The notes under the pieces: generated by a model
Database searches by the model: none
What the model was told of the DNA's origin: nothing
What the model saw: the letters and a program-made list of their open reading frames with translations, nothing else
Made by a program: the position numbers and the translations under genes
In this document: one piece after another, positions 48,724 through 59,327 of the stretch
Numbering within the stretch: position 1 is the stretch's first letter
Layout: each line of letters begins with the position of its first letter
NCBI GenBank assembly: GCA_033439295.1
Contig: JAVTLE010000021.1
Coordinates: 3,162,009-3,226,008 of the forward strand
DNA: 64,000 bases
Direction of reading: 5' to 3'
DNA from: Deuterostichococcus epilithicus
Taxonomy: Eukaryota; Chlorophyta; Trebouxiophyceae; Prasiolales; Stichococcaceae

Positions 48724-51700
48724 ATGCAGCACATGCAGACTTTGACTGCTGTGCTGGTTACTGAAACGCAGCTCCCTGCTCCCCCTGCAGCACCGTTCGG
48801 CTCGGCGAAGCAGCCCCATGGCGGGCGCGCAGCGCTGCAGACGCGCTGCGAGGCGCGGCAGAACGACGCGGCAGAGCAGTCGGCCATCATGAGCCGGCGC
48901 ACGGTGCTGGGCGGCACACTGGCGGCCGCTGCTGCGCTGACGGTGCAGCAACCAGGGGCAGCGCTCGCAAATCAGGACGTCTCTGACGAGTGGGAGAAGG
49001 TGAGCCGCACAGCGCTGCCTGCGACAATGGCACGTGGGCATTACGGGGCTGCGTCAGACCTCTAATGGGACGCAGCACCTGTACCACCCAATGATCACGC
49101 CGATCGCAGCTGGTGCCGGCCCGTGAAGCATCATAACTCCCGAATGGGCAGCAGTGGCTGCAGCCGAGGCGCGGGGCTCCCAGCCATGTCTTGCACACCC
49201 CGGCACGCCGCGCTTGCGTGACATGTCCAGCATGCTGCACATCCTGCGGCGTCCTGCACATGCGGGGGCAGGGCGGCGGGTGTGGACGTCACGTCAGCAG
49301 CAGATTCCTGCGCCGCCACTGAGGTCTGCACACGCAATGTGCTGCACTGCTCAACACAGGTGGACCTGCCCATTGACCCGACGATCGTGCTGCTGGACAT
49401 CGGCTTCACCGGCACAGACCCCAACCACGGTGAGGCTGTGCTCGATCTTGCAAATTCTGTCTCAGTTGTGCGACAGACACACGTTTTATGAGGCCGACTT
49501 GCGCTCCGCCTGGGCCGCGGGGCTGCTGGGCTGCTGCCATCCGGCAGTGTGCGGCTGTCCACCTGGCTGCTCAGGAAGAGTGCAGAGTTGCAGGCTTTGC
49601 TCCCCCAAGGCCGCCTACGAGAACCCCGTGCTGCCGCTCCTTGACTCCTGGACACGAAGTGGAGCTTGCGGCCGCTTTCTGGGGCTCAGGCTCCCACTGC
49701 TTACTCGGAAGTCCGCCACTGCAGCGCCTTCTCATATGCGGGCACCAATCGGTCTCGAGCGAGCTGCGGCAGATGTACCACATATCCCTATTCCCGCTTG
49801 CAGGCTTCCTGCTGGGCAGCCGGCAGACGCTGCTGGAGACGAAGGACGGCGGCAAGACGTGGGAGCCGCGCACCGTTGCCGCCGCACAGGTGCGGAACAG
49901 ACATCAGTAAGTGTTGTTAACAGAGTGCCCAGTCGGATCGCCCCGCTCCCCCGACTCTCTGCGCGCACATGCATTGTGGACCGGGCCAAGGTTGCCTGTC
50001 TCGTGGGACGCCAGCCAGAGCGAGCAGGGCGCAGAGTCCCAGCCAGGGTTCAGCCTGCACCTGCCGGGAGGCTTCCAATCGCGCTGCCGCCCCACCGCAT
50101 CGCCTGCCGGCCTGTGTCGGATGCGCGCATGTAGTCGTCCGAGCACGGACGAGCACAGTTAGTGAATGCGCCTGCCACAGGAGGACGCGGGCATCAACTA
50201 CCGCTTCACCAGCATATCCTTTGCCGGCGATGAGGGATGGATTGTGGGCAAGCCTGCCATCCTGCTGCACACGACGGACGGCGGCGCGAAGTGGGATCGC
50301 GTCCCGCTGTCTGCCAAGCTGCCCGGCGACCCGGTGTTCATCCACGCCTCAGAGAAGCCTGGCTCTGCCGAAATGGCCACCGGCGAGGTCGGTCTCCCTT
50401 CCGTTTGCCTCCGCCGCCATCGGCTGCGAGGTCGTGCCGCGGTCGTCCGACAGGCAACACTGCCGCCCCCTGTTGCCAGAGGATTTCCAGTGGTGGGGTC
50501 CCGGCGAGCCTGGTGTGCACCGGTGTTGAGCCGGCCTCTGCGGCAGTCTCGGGTCGTCGCGCAGGCGGAGGTGCAGATGCCGCGCGAGGCGCTGCTCAGA
50601 CAAGCCCCTTGTGACACAGGCCTCTGGACCAGACGGTGTTAACAGCTGCGCAAGTCGACCTCGCACTCTCACCCGACTCTTGCTCCACCGCACTGCACCT
50701 TCACCGTAATGCAATGCGCAGGGCGGCCTCTACGTGACGGACAATGGGGCATCCTCATGGAAGGCGGCGGTGCAGGAGACGGTTGACGCCACGCTCAACA
50801 GAACAGTCTCCAGCGGTGAGCTCAGGCGTGGACTGCTCAGGCGTGGACTGCTGTAGCGTGTTTTGAGCGCCTCCAACGACAGCACAGGCTGAGCCCCTGG
50901 AGCCCCAGTCCCGACCCATGCTCTGACGCCGGGTTCAGGCAAAGTACGCGCCATGCTGACGGGGCACCGTCAGACTGCCGATGTGGGAACGTCCACCCAA
51001 TGCAAAGGTCAAGTCGGAACATGCAGATCCTGCGCCCGCAGGCGTCAGCGGCGGCAGCCATTGCGTGGGCGCATCTTTGCAGATCCAATCAGTTGTTTCG
51101 TACAGGCCGAGCCCGGCACCACCCTTCATGATGTCACAAACCCCTGGTGGCTCCGCAGGCATCAGCGGCGCCAGCTACTACGAGGGCACCTTCTCGCAGA
51201 TCGCGCGCTCGAGCGCGGGCGACTACGTGGCCGTCTCCTCGCGCGGCAACTTCTACCTCACCTGGTCACCCGGCCAGACCTTTTGGCAGCCGCACAACCG
51301 GTGCGGCGTCTTCTTGTAATCTCTTTGGTGCCAAATCATTGGCAATCTGCAGACGGGGACTGTTGCGCCAAATTCTCATTGTCTCTCACGCAGCCGCTCT
51401 TGCTTGCACACAACTGCAACATCAGCCGAGCCGGGTCTGCTGCGTGATTGTGGGCACTGCACTGCAGCCCTTCTGTGGCCACTGCACAGTCGCACTGCGA
51501 GACTCTGCAGACGCACTGCAGGCTCAACTGAGACCCAGACGACAGCACCATGTCAAGCCAAAGTGCACACCGCCCCATGTGCTGACTGCCCCCTGACGCT
51601 CCCACCGCTGTTTGGCGCAGCCCGGTGGCGCGGCGGCTGCAAAACATGGGGTGGACGCCCGACTCGCAGCTGTGGGTGACCACGCGCGGCGGCGATGTGC

Positions 51701-52533
51701 TCATCTCCCCCGACTCAGGCGTGTCGGACAAGTTCGAAGACAAGCGCATCGGGTCCCGCGGCTTCGGTATCCTGGACGTCGGGTGCGCGGCCAAGATCTC
51801 CAACCTTAAACCCAAACCCTAAACTCTGCAGTACCTGCTGTCTGTTCCTGTGGGCTTTGGCGCCGCGGCTTTGCCATCCTGGGCGCTGGGTATGGGCGCT
51901 GCCAGGCTGCCCCTGGGGCATCGCAGCATTGCTCATCAGGCTGCACGTGCACCCAACCGCAGCCCCCACAGGGAAGCCCCTCTTCCTGTTCAATTGCAGA
52001 CGAGGGCCAGGGGTCCCACACTGGGGAAACTGGTGTCGAGCTATCTCGCTGCAACACCGGCAATGGGTTGTCGCTGGGGTGCTCATTCGATGACGATCCG
52101 AATTCGTTTGTCGCGCAGCTTCCGGGACCAGGGGCTGGGCTTTGCATGCGGCGGCAGCGGCAGCCTGTTCAAGACGACGGATGGCGGCAAAAGCTGGAAG
52201 CGTGACAAGGTGAGCTGCCGAAAATCACAGAGCACCGGGAGCACAGACCCTGGAAGCTGAACCTGCCCCGATGGTGTGCAGTTGCGCCCTGCGCACGTGC
52301 CAGCAGTGACACATCGCGCATCCCATGCACCCCGCCGCTGGGGGAGCAGCCTACACAGCGCCGAGGACACATCGCAAACTGATTCCAGAAAACCCTTGCT
52401 GATGGAACGTGCTTGCTGTTTCGCGCAGGCCACCGACAACGGTGTGGCAGGCAACCTGTACGCCATCAAGTGGTCGCCGGCGGGCCGCGGATTTGTGCTC
52501 GGCAATGACGCCATCCTGCTGCGCCATCTCTGA
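48724..52533 (+). CDS. HCF136: photosystem II stability/assembly factor HCF136 (Ycf48)
   Basis: Nine exons join in phase: 48724-48999, 49360-49429, 49804-49889, 50181-50387, 50722-50815, 51159-51300, 51621-51782, 52119-52209, 52429-52533 (410 aa, as in plants). The N-terminus is a bipartite transit sequence: a plastid part, then [16 protein letters not shown] with twin Arg at about residues 58-59 for Tat transport into the thylakoid lumen. The mature protein shows the repeated beta-propeller motif: [58 protein letters not shown], and the family block [11 protein letters not shown]...[12 protein letters not shown]. It assists early assembly of the PSII reaction centre, with D1 insertion. It lies head-to-tail with the next gene. 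Confidence 0.97.
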
Positions 52534-52938
52534 TAGAACTGGGCATACGGTATTGGGCGCGCCAGCTTTGGGCAATGGCCAGACGCAAGTAAGGTTGCAG
52601 TCGTTCGAGAGCATGCTGCCAGGCCCACAGGCTTGTCGTAGGTGATGTGCATGGAGGTTGAAAACGCAAGGCGGCGCCAGGAATGTCGTTCGATAGGACA
52701 GCTTACGGTCAGAACATCAGTTTGCGGCGGTTTTGTCTGATGGAAATTCATAAATTTGGTCCTCCACATTCTCCTCAATCAGGCACTGGATTGATGGGCA
52801 GTGGGGGTACTGATCTGTTGAAATTGACACTTCGCAGGTGACCGCACGTGCGCTGCAAGTTACGATCAACAATGTAATTTTGAACAGCATATTTGCATCC
52901 TCGTCATTTGCCAGCTTGTGCAAGAAACGGATTGCATT
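52534..52938. other. short intergenic region before the malonyl-CoA synthetase gene
   Basis: About 400 bases between the HCF136 stop and the next ATG on the same strand. TGTAA at 52873-52877 could end HCF136 transcripts, leaving only about 60 bases before the next start codon, so the two transcription units must be close or overlap. Confidence 0.4.
52873..52877 (+). terminator. possible TGTAA polyadenylation signal of HCF136
   Basis: A plus-strand TGTAA 340 nt after the HCF136 stop. Support is limited to the motif and position. Confidence 0.3.
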
Positions 52939-55900
52939 ATGGAGGTGCTTCGTGCAGCCGCTCGCTTCTCGCAGCGTCCGGCTGTGGTGTCGGAGGGCAT
53001 CGCATGCAGGTCTCAGCCCGCAGTTGGAAGAATGTCTCTGCATCACTGCAGCATTGATGACCTGTCTTACGCCCCATACGTGCCCCTGATTTGCATGCCA
53101 GTGCAGCTAGCGTTTTCTGACCAGACATTATCCAAATAGATTCATGCGGCAGATTGAAGCGCCTGACTGGAGCTGCGCGTCGTGCCGCGATGCACGTCGA
53201 CCACAGACCATGTCAAGTGAGCTGAGACTTGACCCCTCGCAGCTTCTCCGACTTGCTGGAGGGAGCGGCCACGGTCAGCAGCAGGCTATTCCAGGCGCCA
53301 GAATTTCGGGATTGCGCCACCGACGATGCTACCGGGCCACGGGTTGCCATTATGGCGCAGCCAGGCATGTTCCCGCCTCCAGTACGCCTGCAGACTGTCG
53401 GCAGCTTGCATGCTCTGCGGCGCAGCTGGGCGCCGAGGAACATCGCTGCCACGACGGCACTGCTGAAGAGTTTCCATGTAGCAGCAGCCCTACCCTGCAG
53501 ATGTTCGGCTGGGAGTCTGCAGGCCAGCGCCGGGGGACGCTGCGCAACACCTCGAGGTCCGACTTCAACTCAGACCCTGCTTTGCAGGGGCCGAGCATGT
53601 GGCCAGCAACTGGGGAGCCTGGCTCGCCGGCGGCGTCGCTGTCCCGCTGTGCCTTACCCACCCTCCAAAGTGCGCCCTCTGGCTGCATGCGGCCGCCCCC
53701 GCTAGAGGCTGCGGCCCGCTGCCAGTTAGCAGGCCTAATCCGCCAGCGGCTGGCATCTGGCAGTCCCTGGCCATTCACCTGCTGGCCGCGCCTGGACTTG
53801 GGCATTCGCATCTCCAGCTACCTAGTGGCACCAGCGTCTGCCTTGCCCTTTCTGTCAAAGTGCACAGTGCTGAGCTTCCAGTTGTGGCGTCTGGCGCCGC
53901 AGGCAGCTGGCATACATGGTGGAGGATTCAGCTGCGGCGGTGGTGCTGGCGACTGAGCAACATGCCGAGCAGATGGAGCCCATCGCGCGGTCAGCCGGCG
54001 CGGCTCTTCAGGTAGGCAAGGTCTGAGGAAACCATCAAGCTGTGCTGTTGGGTCTAGACATCCTGGGGAAACCTGTCTACGTCAGCAGTGCCACCCGCTG
54101 CGTGTGGTAGGCCTGGCATCCCGACATCCTTTTGGTGTCGCTGTGGCGGCTGCTAGAAATACCTCCGCGAGCAATCTCGGCCCATGATGGCATTCTGCTT
54201 CCAACTTCACGCCTTGCATGCACGTATCCTCCAGACGATAAACCGCCTCCTGCTCTGCGTGCGTCCACATTCCTGATTTCCATCACACAGGTGGTCGAGC
54301 CGGTCACGCCACACCCACCCGGCACGCCCTCGCTGGGCCCGTTCATCGCGCAGTCCTTCCAGCAGCGGGACTGGGCCGGTTCGGCGCACAAGGCGGCGCT
54401 GTTCATATACACGAGCGGCACCACGGGAGCCCCAAAAGGTGGACGTCCTCAAACTTTGACATTCTTGAAACGGGACACTTTGCGGACTGGACTGCTGTCC
54501 AAACGGACACGGGACACGGGAACACAGCCTGCTCCAGACCTTTATGTGTCGACCTCCAGGTTAGTGGAGCTCCTCCGAGCCTCTCGGAGGCAGTCAGATT
54601 GCCGTCTGTCGTGGCAGGGGCCGGACACAATGCTGTGCGAGGCATTGCTGGCTGTGGACGGCATCGCACACCGCTGCTGAGGCGTGCGCATGCGTGTGCC
54701 AAACTGCAGGCGTGGTGCACACGCATGCCAGCTTAGCAGCGCAGATGGTGGCGCTGCAGGATGCCTGGGAGTGGTCGGAGCACGACAGGTGCGCCGCTGA
54801 CACATCCCTGTGCCAGCCTGCGGCTGCAACGATGCTGCACAGCGGGCGGCTGCGCTGTCTTGGCAGCCAGCGCCCAATGCTCACAGCCGGCGCTGCTGCC
54901 TGCGCAATGAAGCTGCGTGCCAGCCTGCGGCATAGATACCCCCTTGACGACAGAACACATGCCCATGCCCAGATGAGTTGGACGGCTCCGCCGCACATCC
55001 AAACGGTCATATCCTTGGCAGTGGACAGGGGTTTGACACCGTCCCCTACTGTCGACCATGAGGATGAATGGCCCTGCCGCACAGGCTGCTGCATGCGCTG
55101 CCACTGCACCATGTCCATGGCGCCGTCGTGGGACTGCACACTGCGCACGCTTCGGGCGCCTGCGTCGAGTTCCTGCCCAAATTTTCGCCTGCGGCGGTGT
55201 GGAAGGCCCTGCAGGTGTGTCCTGCGTGCGCGACCGCTGGTGGCTGGTTCGCACAGCCGCTGCAAGTCTGCTGAGGCCAGTCGCCACACCTTACCGCATG
55301 CCACGATGGTGCACTACCCTCGTCTGACACGCCACAGGGCGGCAGCGGCTGGCCCGATGGTACCTGGCCGAGCCGCAGGCCATGCCGGCATTGCGGGCAG
55401 CCTCTGTCCCTGTGCTTAGTCCGGCGCCTGCAGCAGCCGTCCGACCCTTCCCCTCCTCGTGGCCCGTGCAGAGCCGATGGGCATGTGTCGTTGCAATCTT
55501 CGGTAATTGCCTGGCCAGCTTCCGTCCACGTGAAGTTGGCCTTGCCCTCTGCAGAGGCGTGAGGACCCAGTGTCCATGTTCATGGGTGTACCGACAATGT
55601 ACAACTACCTGCTGAAGCACCATGCGACGCTGCCGCCAGAGGAGCAGGCGCTTGCCAGGTGCGCTCCGTCGGTAACGAGTGCCTTTTGTGCTGATCAGAA
55701 ACCTTCGTGCGACATAAACTCTCCGCTCGAAACGAATCATCTGTGTCCTCGTGCGGCGAAGCAGAGGAGGCCAGCAACAGTGGGGATAGTCCAGCCTGGC
55801 ATGGCGCTCGCATAAGACCTTGCTCCAGACCCGCTGCACGACCCACTGACAATGTCGCGGCGCGGCGGCCGCTTGCAGCCTGCCTAGGCTTGAGGCTTGT

Positions 55901-58461
55901 AGCGTGACCCACACGGACGTGCATGGGGATTCACTGCATGTCTCGTCCAGATAAGAGCCTGACCTACTCCCTGTAATCACAGCTCTCAGTGCGGCGTCTG
56001 ACCGCAGACTGGCTGACACAGGCATGCGGCCGCGGGACTGAGGCTAGCAGTCAGCGGCTCGGCGCCGCTGCCGCTCAACCTGTTTGACGGCTGGCGCGAT
56101 CTCACAGGTGTGCGATCGATCTGCCCCCTTGCAGCTTGCAGGGTGACAAGTGTCTGACGAACGTTTGTAAGCTGAGGCTCAGTAAGGCTAGCAGTCACAC
56201 TTTTGTCGCACCTCAACAGGCAACAGCCGCAGGACGACAGCTTTGCGAGTGCTCTGCGGCGTGACCCAGGGCACGTCCGCTCGTGCACGAGCCGTCCGCT
56301 GCTACTACAGATCAGCAATCCTGCGGTCTGCTGGGTGATTCGGTGCTGAGTCATCCTACAGGGCAGCCGCTGCTGGAGCGCTATGGCATGACGGAGGCGG
56401 GCATGCTGCTGTCGAACCCGCTCGCTGGCGAACGTCGGCCCGGCTGTGTCGGCGCGCCGCTGCCGGGCGTCGAGGTGCGCCTGGCGCCGGAAGCTGGAAG
56501 CAGCCCTACCGGCGGTGGCGGCGGCAGTGACACAAGCGGAGGTGCCACAGGTGGTGGCAGCGGCGGCGGTGACATCCCCAATGGTGAGCCGCCTGCGCGC
56601 TGGAGACTGCAAGCTTGTCTGTGCCTCTTGGCTGGCCGCGTCGCAACACACACAGACTGGAACGCTGCAGACTGCTGGCCCTGCGCCAGGTCCTTGTGCT
56701 GTGGTGCTGGCGACGACTGGTGCTGGGCGGCGGCTCTGCGCCTTGCGTCTTCGGATGCAATGCGATGGCTGCAGAAGGCAGTCCTGCCTCGGCCATGCCC
56801 CGCAGCGTCTGCCGGAAGGCAGTGAGATGCCTGTACAATAGTTTACGTACCTCAACCATGCCCCGAGTGTGCATGTTTGACCGTGCAGGTGACATACCAT
56901 TGCTTTTCTTTGACCATTGGAGCACCCACCATGCAGGCGGGGAGCTGCAGGTGCGGGGCCCCAACCTCTTCCGAGAGTACTGGCGGCGACCGGATGCGAC
57001 TGCTGAGGCGTTCACCCCGGATGGCTGGTTCAGGACAGGTGGCCTTCTCACCGCGCACCCACATTGCTGGTTGCGATGCTGAACCACTAGCTTGGACTGC
57101 ACCTCAGCACCGCGAAGTTGTCCTGTCTCTGACTCCAAGCACGTGCTTGCACACAATGCTAAGCCTGCACGCCGCACAAGGCGCCTTCATGCCGCTGTGT
57201 GTGAACCTGCCTGCTGCCGCCGCTGACGCACTGCGGCCGCCCGAAGAGGCGGGTCGGTCGTTGCAGACTTCTGAACTCCCGCCCTGACTTCTCCTGCAAC
57301 GGCCATGCAATCCTCTGTTCCTTGTCGGAAGGCGCCCCATTGCCGGAGTCCTCCTTGCTGCCCGCGCCGCAGGCGACACGGCGGCAGCCGACGGCGAGCC
57401 GCCTTCCTGGCGCATCCTGGGCCGCACGAGCGTGGACATGATCACGTGCGGCGGCTACCGCATCAGCGGCCTGGAGCTCGAGAACGTCCTGGGGCGGCAC
57501 CCCGGCGTTGCGGAGGTGGCGGTGCTCGGGATGCCGCACCCCGACCTGGGCGAGCAGGTGGGCCGTGAGTGGTGGGGCCCAGTCCAGGAGGGTAGTGCGC
57601 AGGCCCGCTTGGGAAAGTGTTGCGCACGGGCGTTGGCTTTGTCGCTGAGGGTGGCTGAGCTGGTGGGTGCCGCAGCCCCGCCTGGGCGAGCAGGTGCGCT
57701 GGGTGCGCGGGGGTGAATTGACAGTTGACAGAGGAAGCTGCGCTGCCGCCTTCGGCGCAGCGGCATGCGGGGCGCCGCTGAAAGCGGCAGGCCAGGTCTG
57801 CTTGCCACCTGAAATTCGAGTGGTGGAGCACGCGCAGGCAGGGGTGGGAGGGAGAGCTCGGTGCACGCATTGGAAGCAGCACGCACATGCCACGCATGGG
57901 CTCTGCGCATGACGCCAGCGACTGAGCTCCTCGCGTGCTGCTGCAACGCGTCAGGTGGCGGCGCTGGTGGCGAGGTCGGACCCTGGACTGGACGCGGAGG
58001 CGATACAGGGCTGGGCGGCAGACGAAATGGCTCCCTACCAGGCGAGCGCGCTCTCCCACCGCCTTACTGCTGTGGTGCAAGACCGCAGATCGCCTGCTGT
58101 GGAGATTCATCTGCCGCGCTTGTGGGCGACCCACCATCGCCGCGGACCGGCATGCAGCTTTCGATTGTGCTGCGACGCACACGGCGCGAAAGCGCGCTCT
58201 GCGGCAGGAGGGCTGCCTGCAACCTCCGGGACCTTTGCATGGAGCACGATCGACAGTCGCGTGCGCTGTGACATGCGCTGTGACATCTGGCAGTAGCTGA
58301 CACCCCGAGGTCTTCGGGGCAGGAAATATTTCTGAGACCAAAAATGGTGTGACGTGCAGGTGCCCAAGCGCATCGAGTTTGTGGACTCGCTGCCGCGCAA
58401 CGCCATGGGCAAAGTCAACAAGAAGGCGCTGCTCACGGAGTTCTTTGCCGCCAAAACGTGA
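52939..58461 (+). CDS. AAE13: malonyl-CoA synthetase (AAE13/ACSF3 type acyl-activating enzyme)
   Basis: Fourteen exons join in phase: 52939-53009, 53243-53364, 53588-53669, 53903-54011, 54291-54438, 54710-54788, 55085-55214, 55555-55658, 56022-56107, 56362-56583, 56937-57038, 57373-57557, 57955-58041, 58360-58461 (542 aa). It begins MEVLRAA, as plant AAE13 does. AMP-binding motifs in order: [19 protein letters not shown], the P-loop [67 protein letters not shown], and the C-terminal [13 protein letters not shown] with the catalytic Lys. The enzyme makes malonyl-CoA from malonate, CoA and ATP. A Gly/Ser-rich insert occurs near 56500-56580. Introns 2 and 13 appear to begin with GC. No targeting peptide is obvious. 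Confidence 0.95.
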
Positions 58462-59327
58462 TCCTGCGGAGCCTGCTGCCAGGCGCTCGCCGAAGATTAT
58501 GCACTACTAAGATCGTTAAAGCAATCTGAAAGCCACAAAAGGCAAGCGGTATCTGGACGGAATCGCAGTCTGTACCCTTCTTGGAGAGATCTGCAAAACG
58601 CATTTCCAATACAGCAGGCTGCAACATTCTCACCTTTATTCCATTGGACAGCTGGCGGCCTGCGTCTAGCATGCTGCACATGCTGCTTGCTTGATGCCTG
58701 CTCGTTCTTTGCATCATCGCAGATGCACAGGGTTCTGACGCTCAACTGAGATATCACTCACCAAACAGCATTCGGCAAGCAGTAGAGCTGCGTCCTGATG
58801 CCAAATGTCAATGCGCAGAAGGGTCTAAGTTTCGGTCTATATAACAAGCAAGGGTTGTCCACCTATCCGACGTTGTCCAGTCCCTCCTTTCGAATGGCTG
58901 CAAAATCACGAACTCTCTGCACGTGTTCGTCATGCTGGCTGCTGGTGAATTGGTGCCGCCAGTTTCGTTCTCAACACCAAAATCTGAGCCGCCGCTTGAT
59001 GTAGCTGGCGGCTCGCCATGTGTCGGCTCGCTTTGCAACCAGTTTGCAGAAGTGGTATTGCAAATGTAAATCATCACCCCTGGCTTGCTTTCAGCGGGCC
59101 GACTTGAGCAAGATAGTTTGCTGTTCCGACGTAATTGCCCTGCACACGAAGTTCAGAGCTTCAGCTCTCCCAACAGTTCACCATGCACACACAACCAGAG
59201 TCGATACATGCGGATGTGAACCGCCCCAGCGGTAGCAAATAGCCGCAGCCCTCTTCAGTCGCACTGCGGGCAGGCGGCATGACAGGATGGCTGAGAAGGG
59301 GCGGACAGAACACATGTAGCATTTATG
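58462..59327. other. convergent intergenic region
   Basis: It lies between two 3' ends (plus-strand synthetase, minus-strand protease-CAP gene). TGTAA occurs at about 59065 on plus, some 600 nt after the synthetase stop. No exon was recognised. Confidence 0.4.

Noticed and set aside
51805-51826. Interstitial telomere-like sequence (AAACCC, AAACCCTAAA)
   Set aside because: Only about two imperfect units inside an HCF136 intron; too short to mean a former chromosome end.
55900-56900. 304-residue minus-strand ORF opposite the AAE13 gene
   Set aside because: It overlaps confirmed plus-strand AMP-binding exons and has no recognisable motif.
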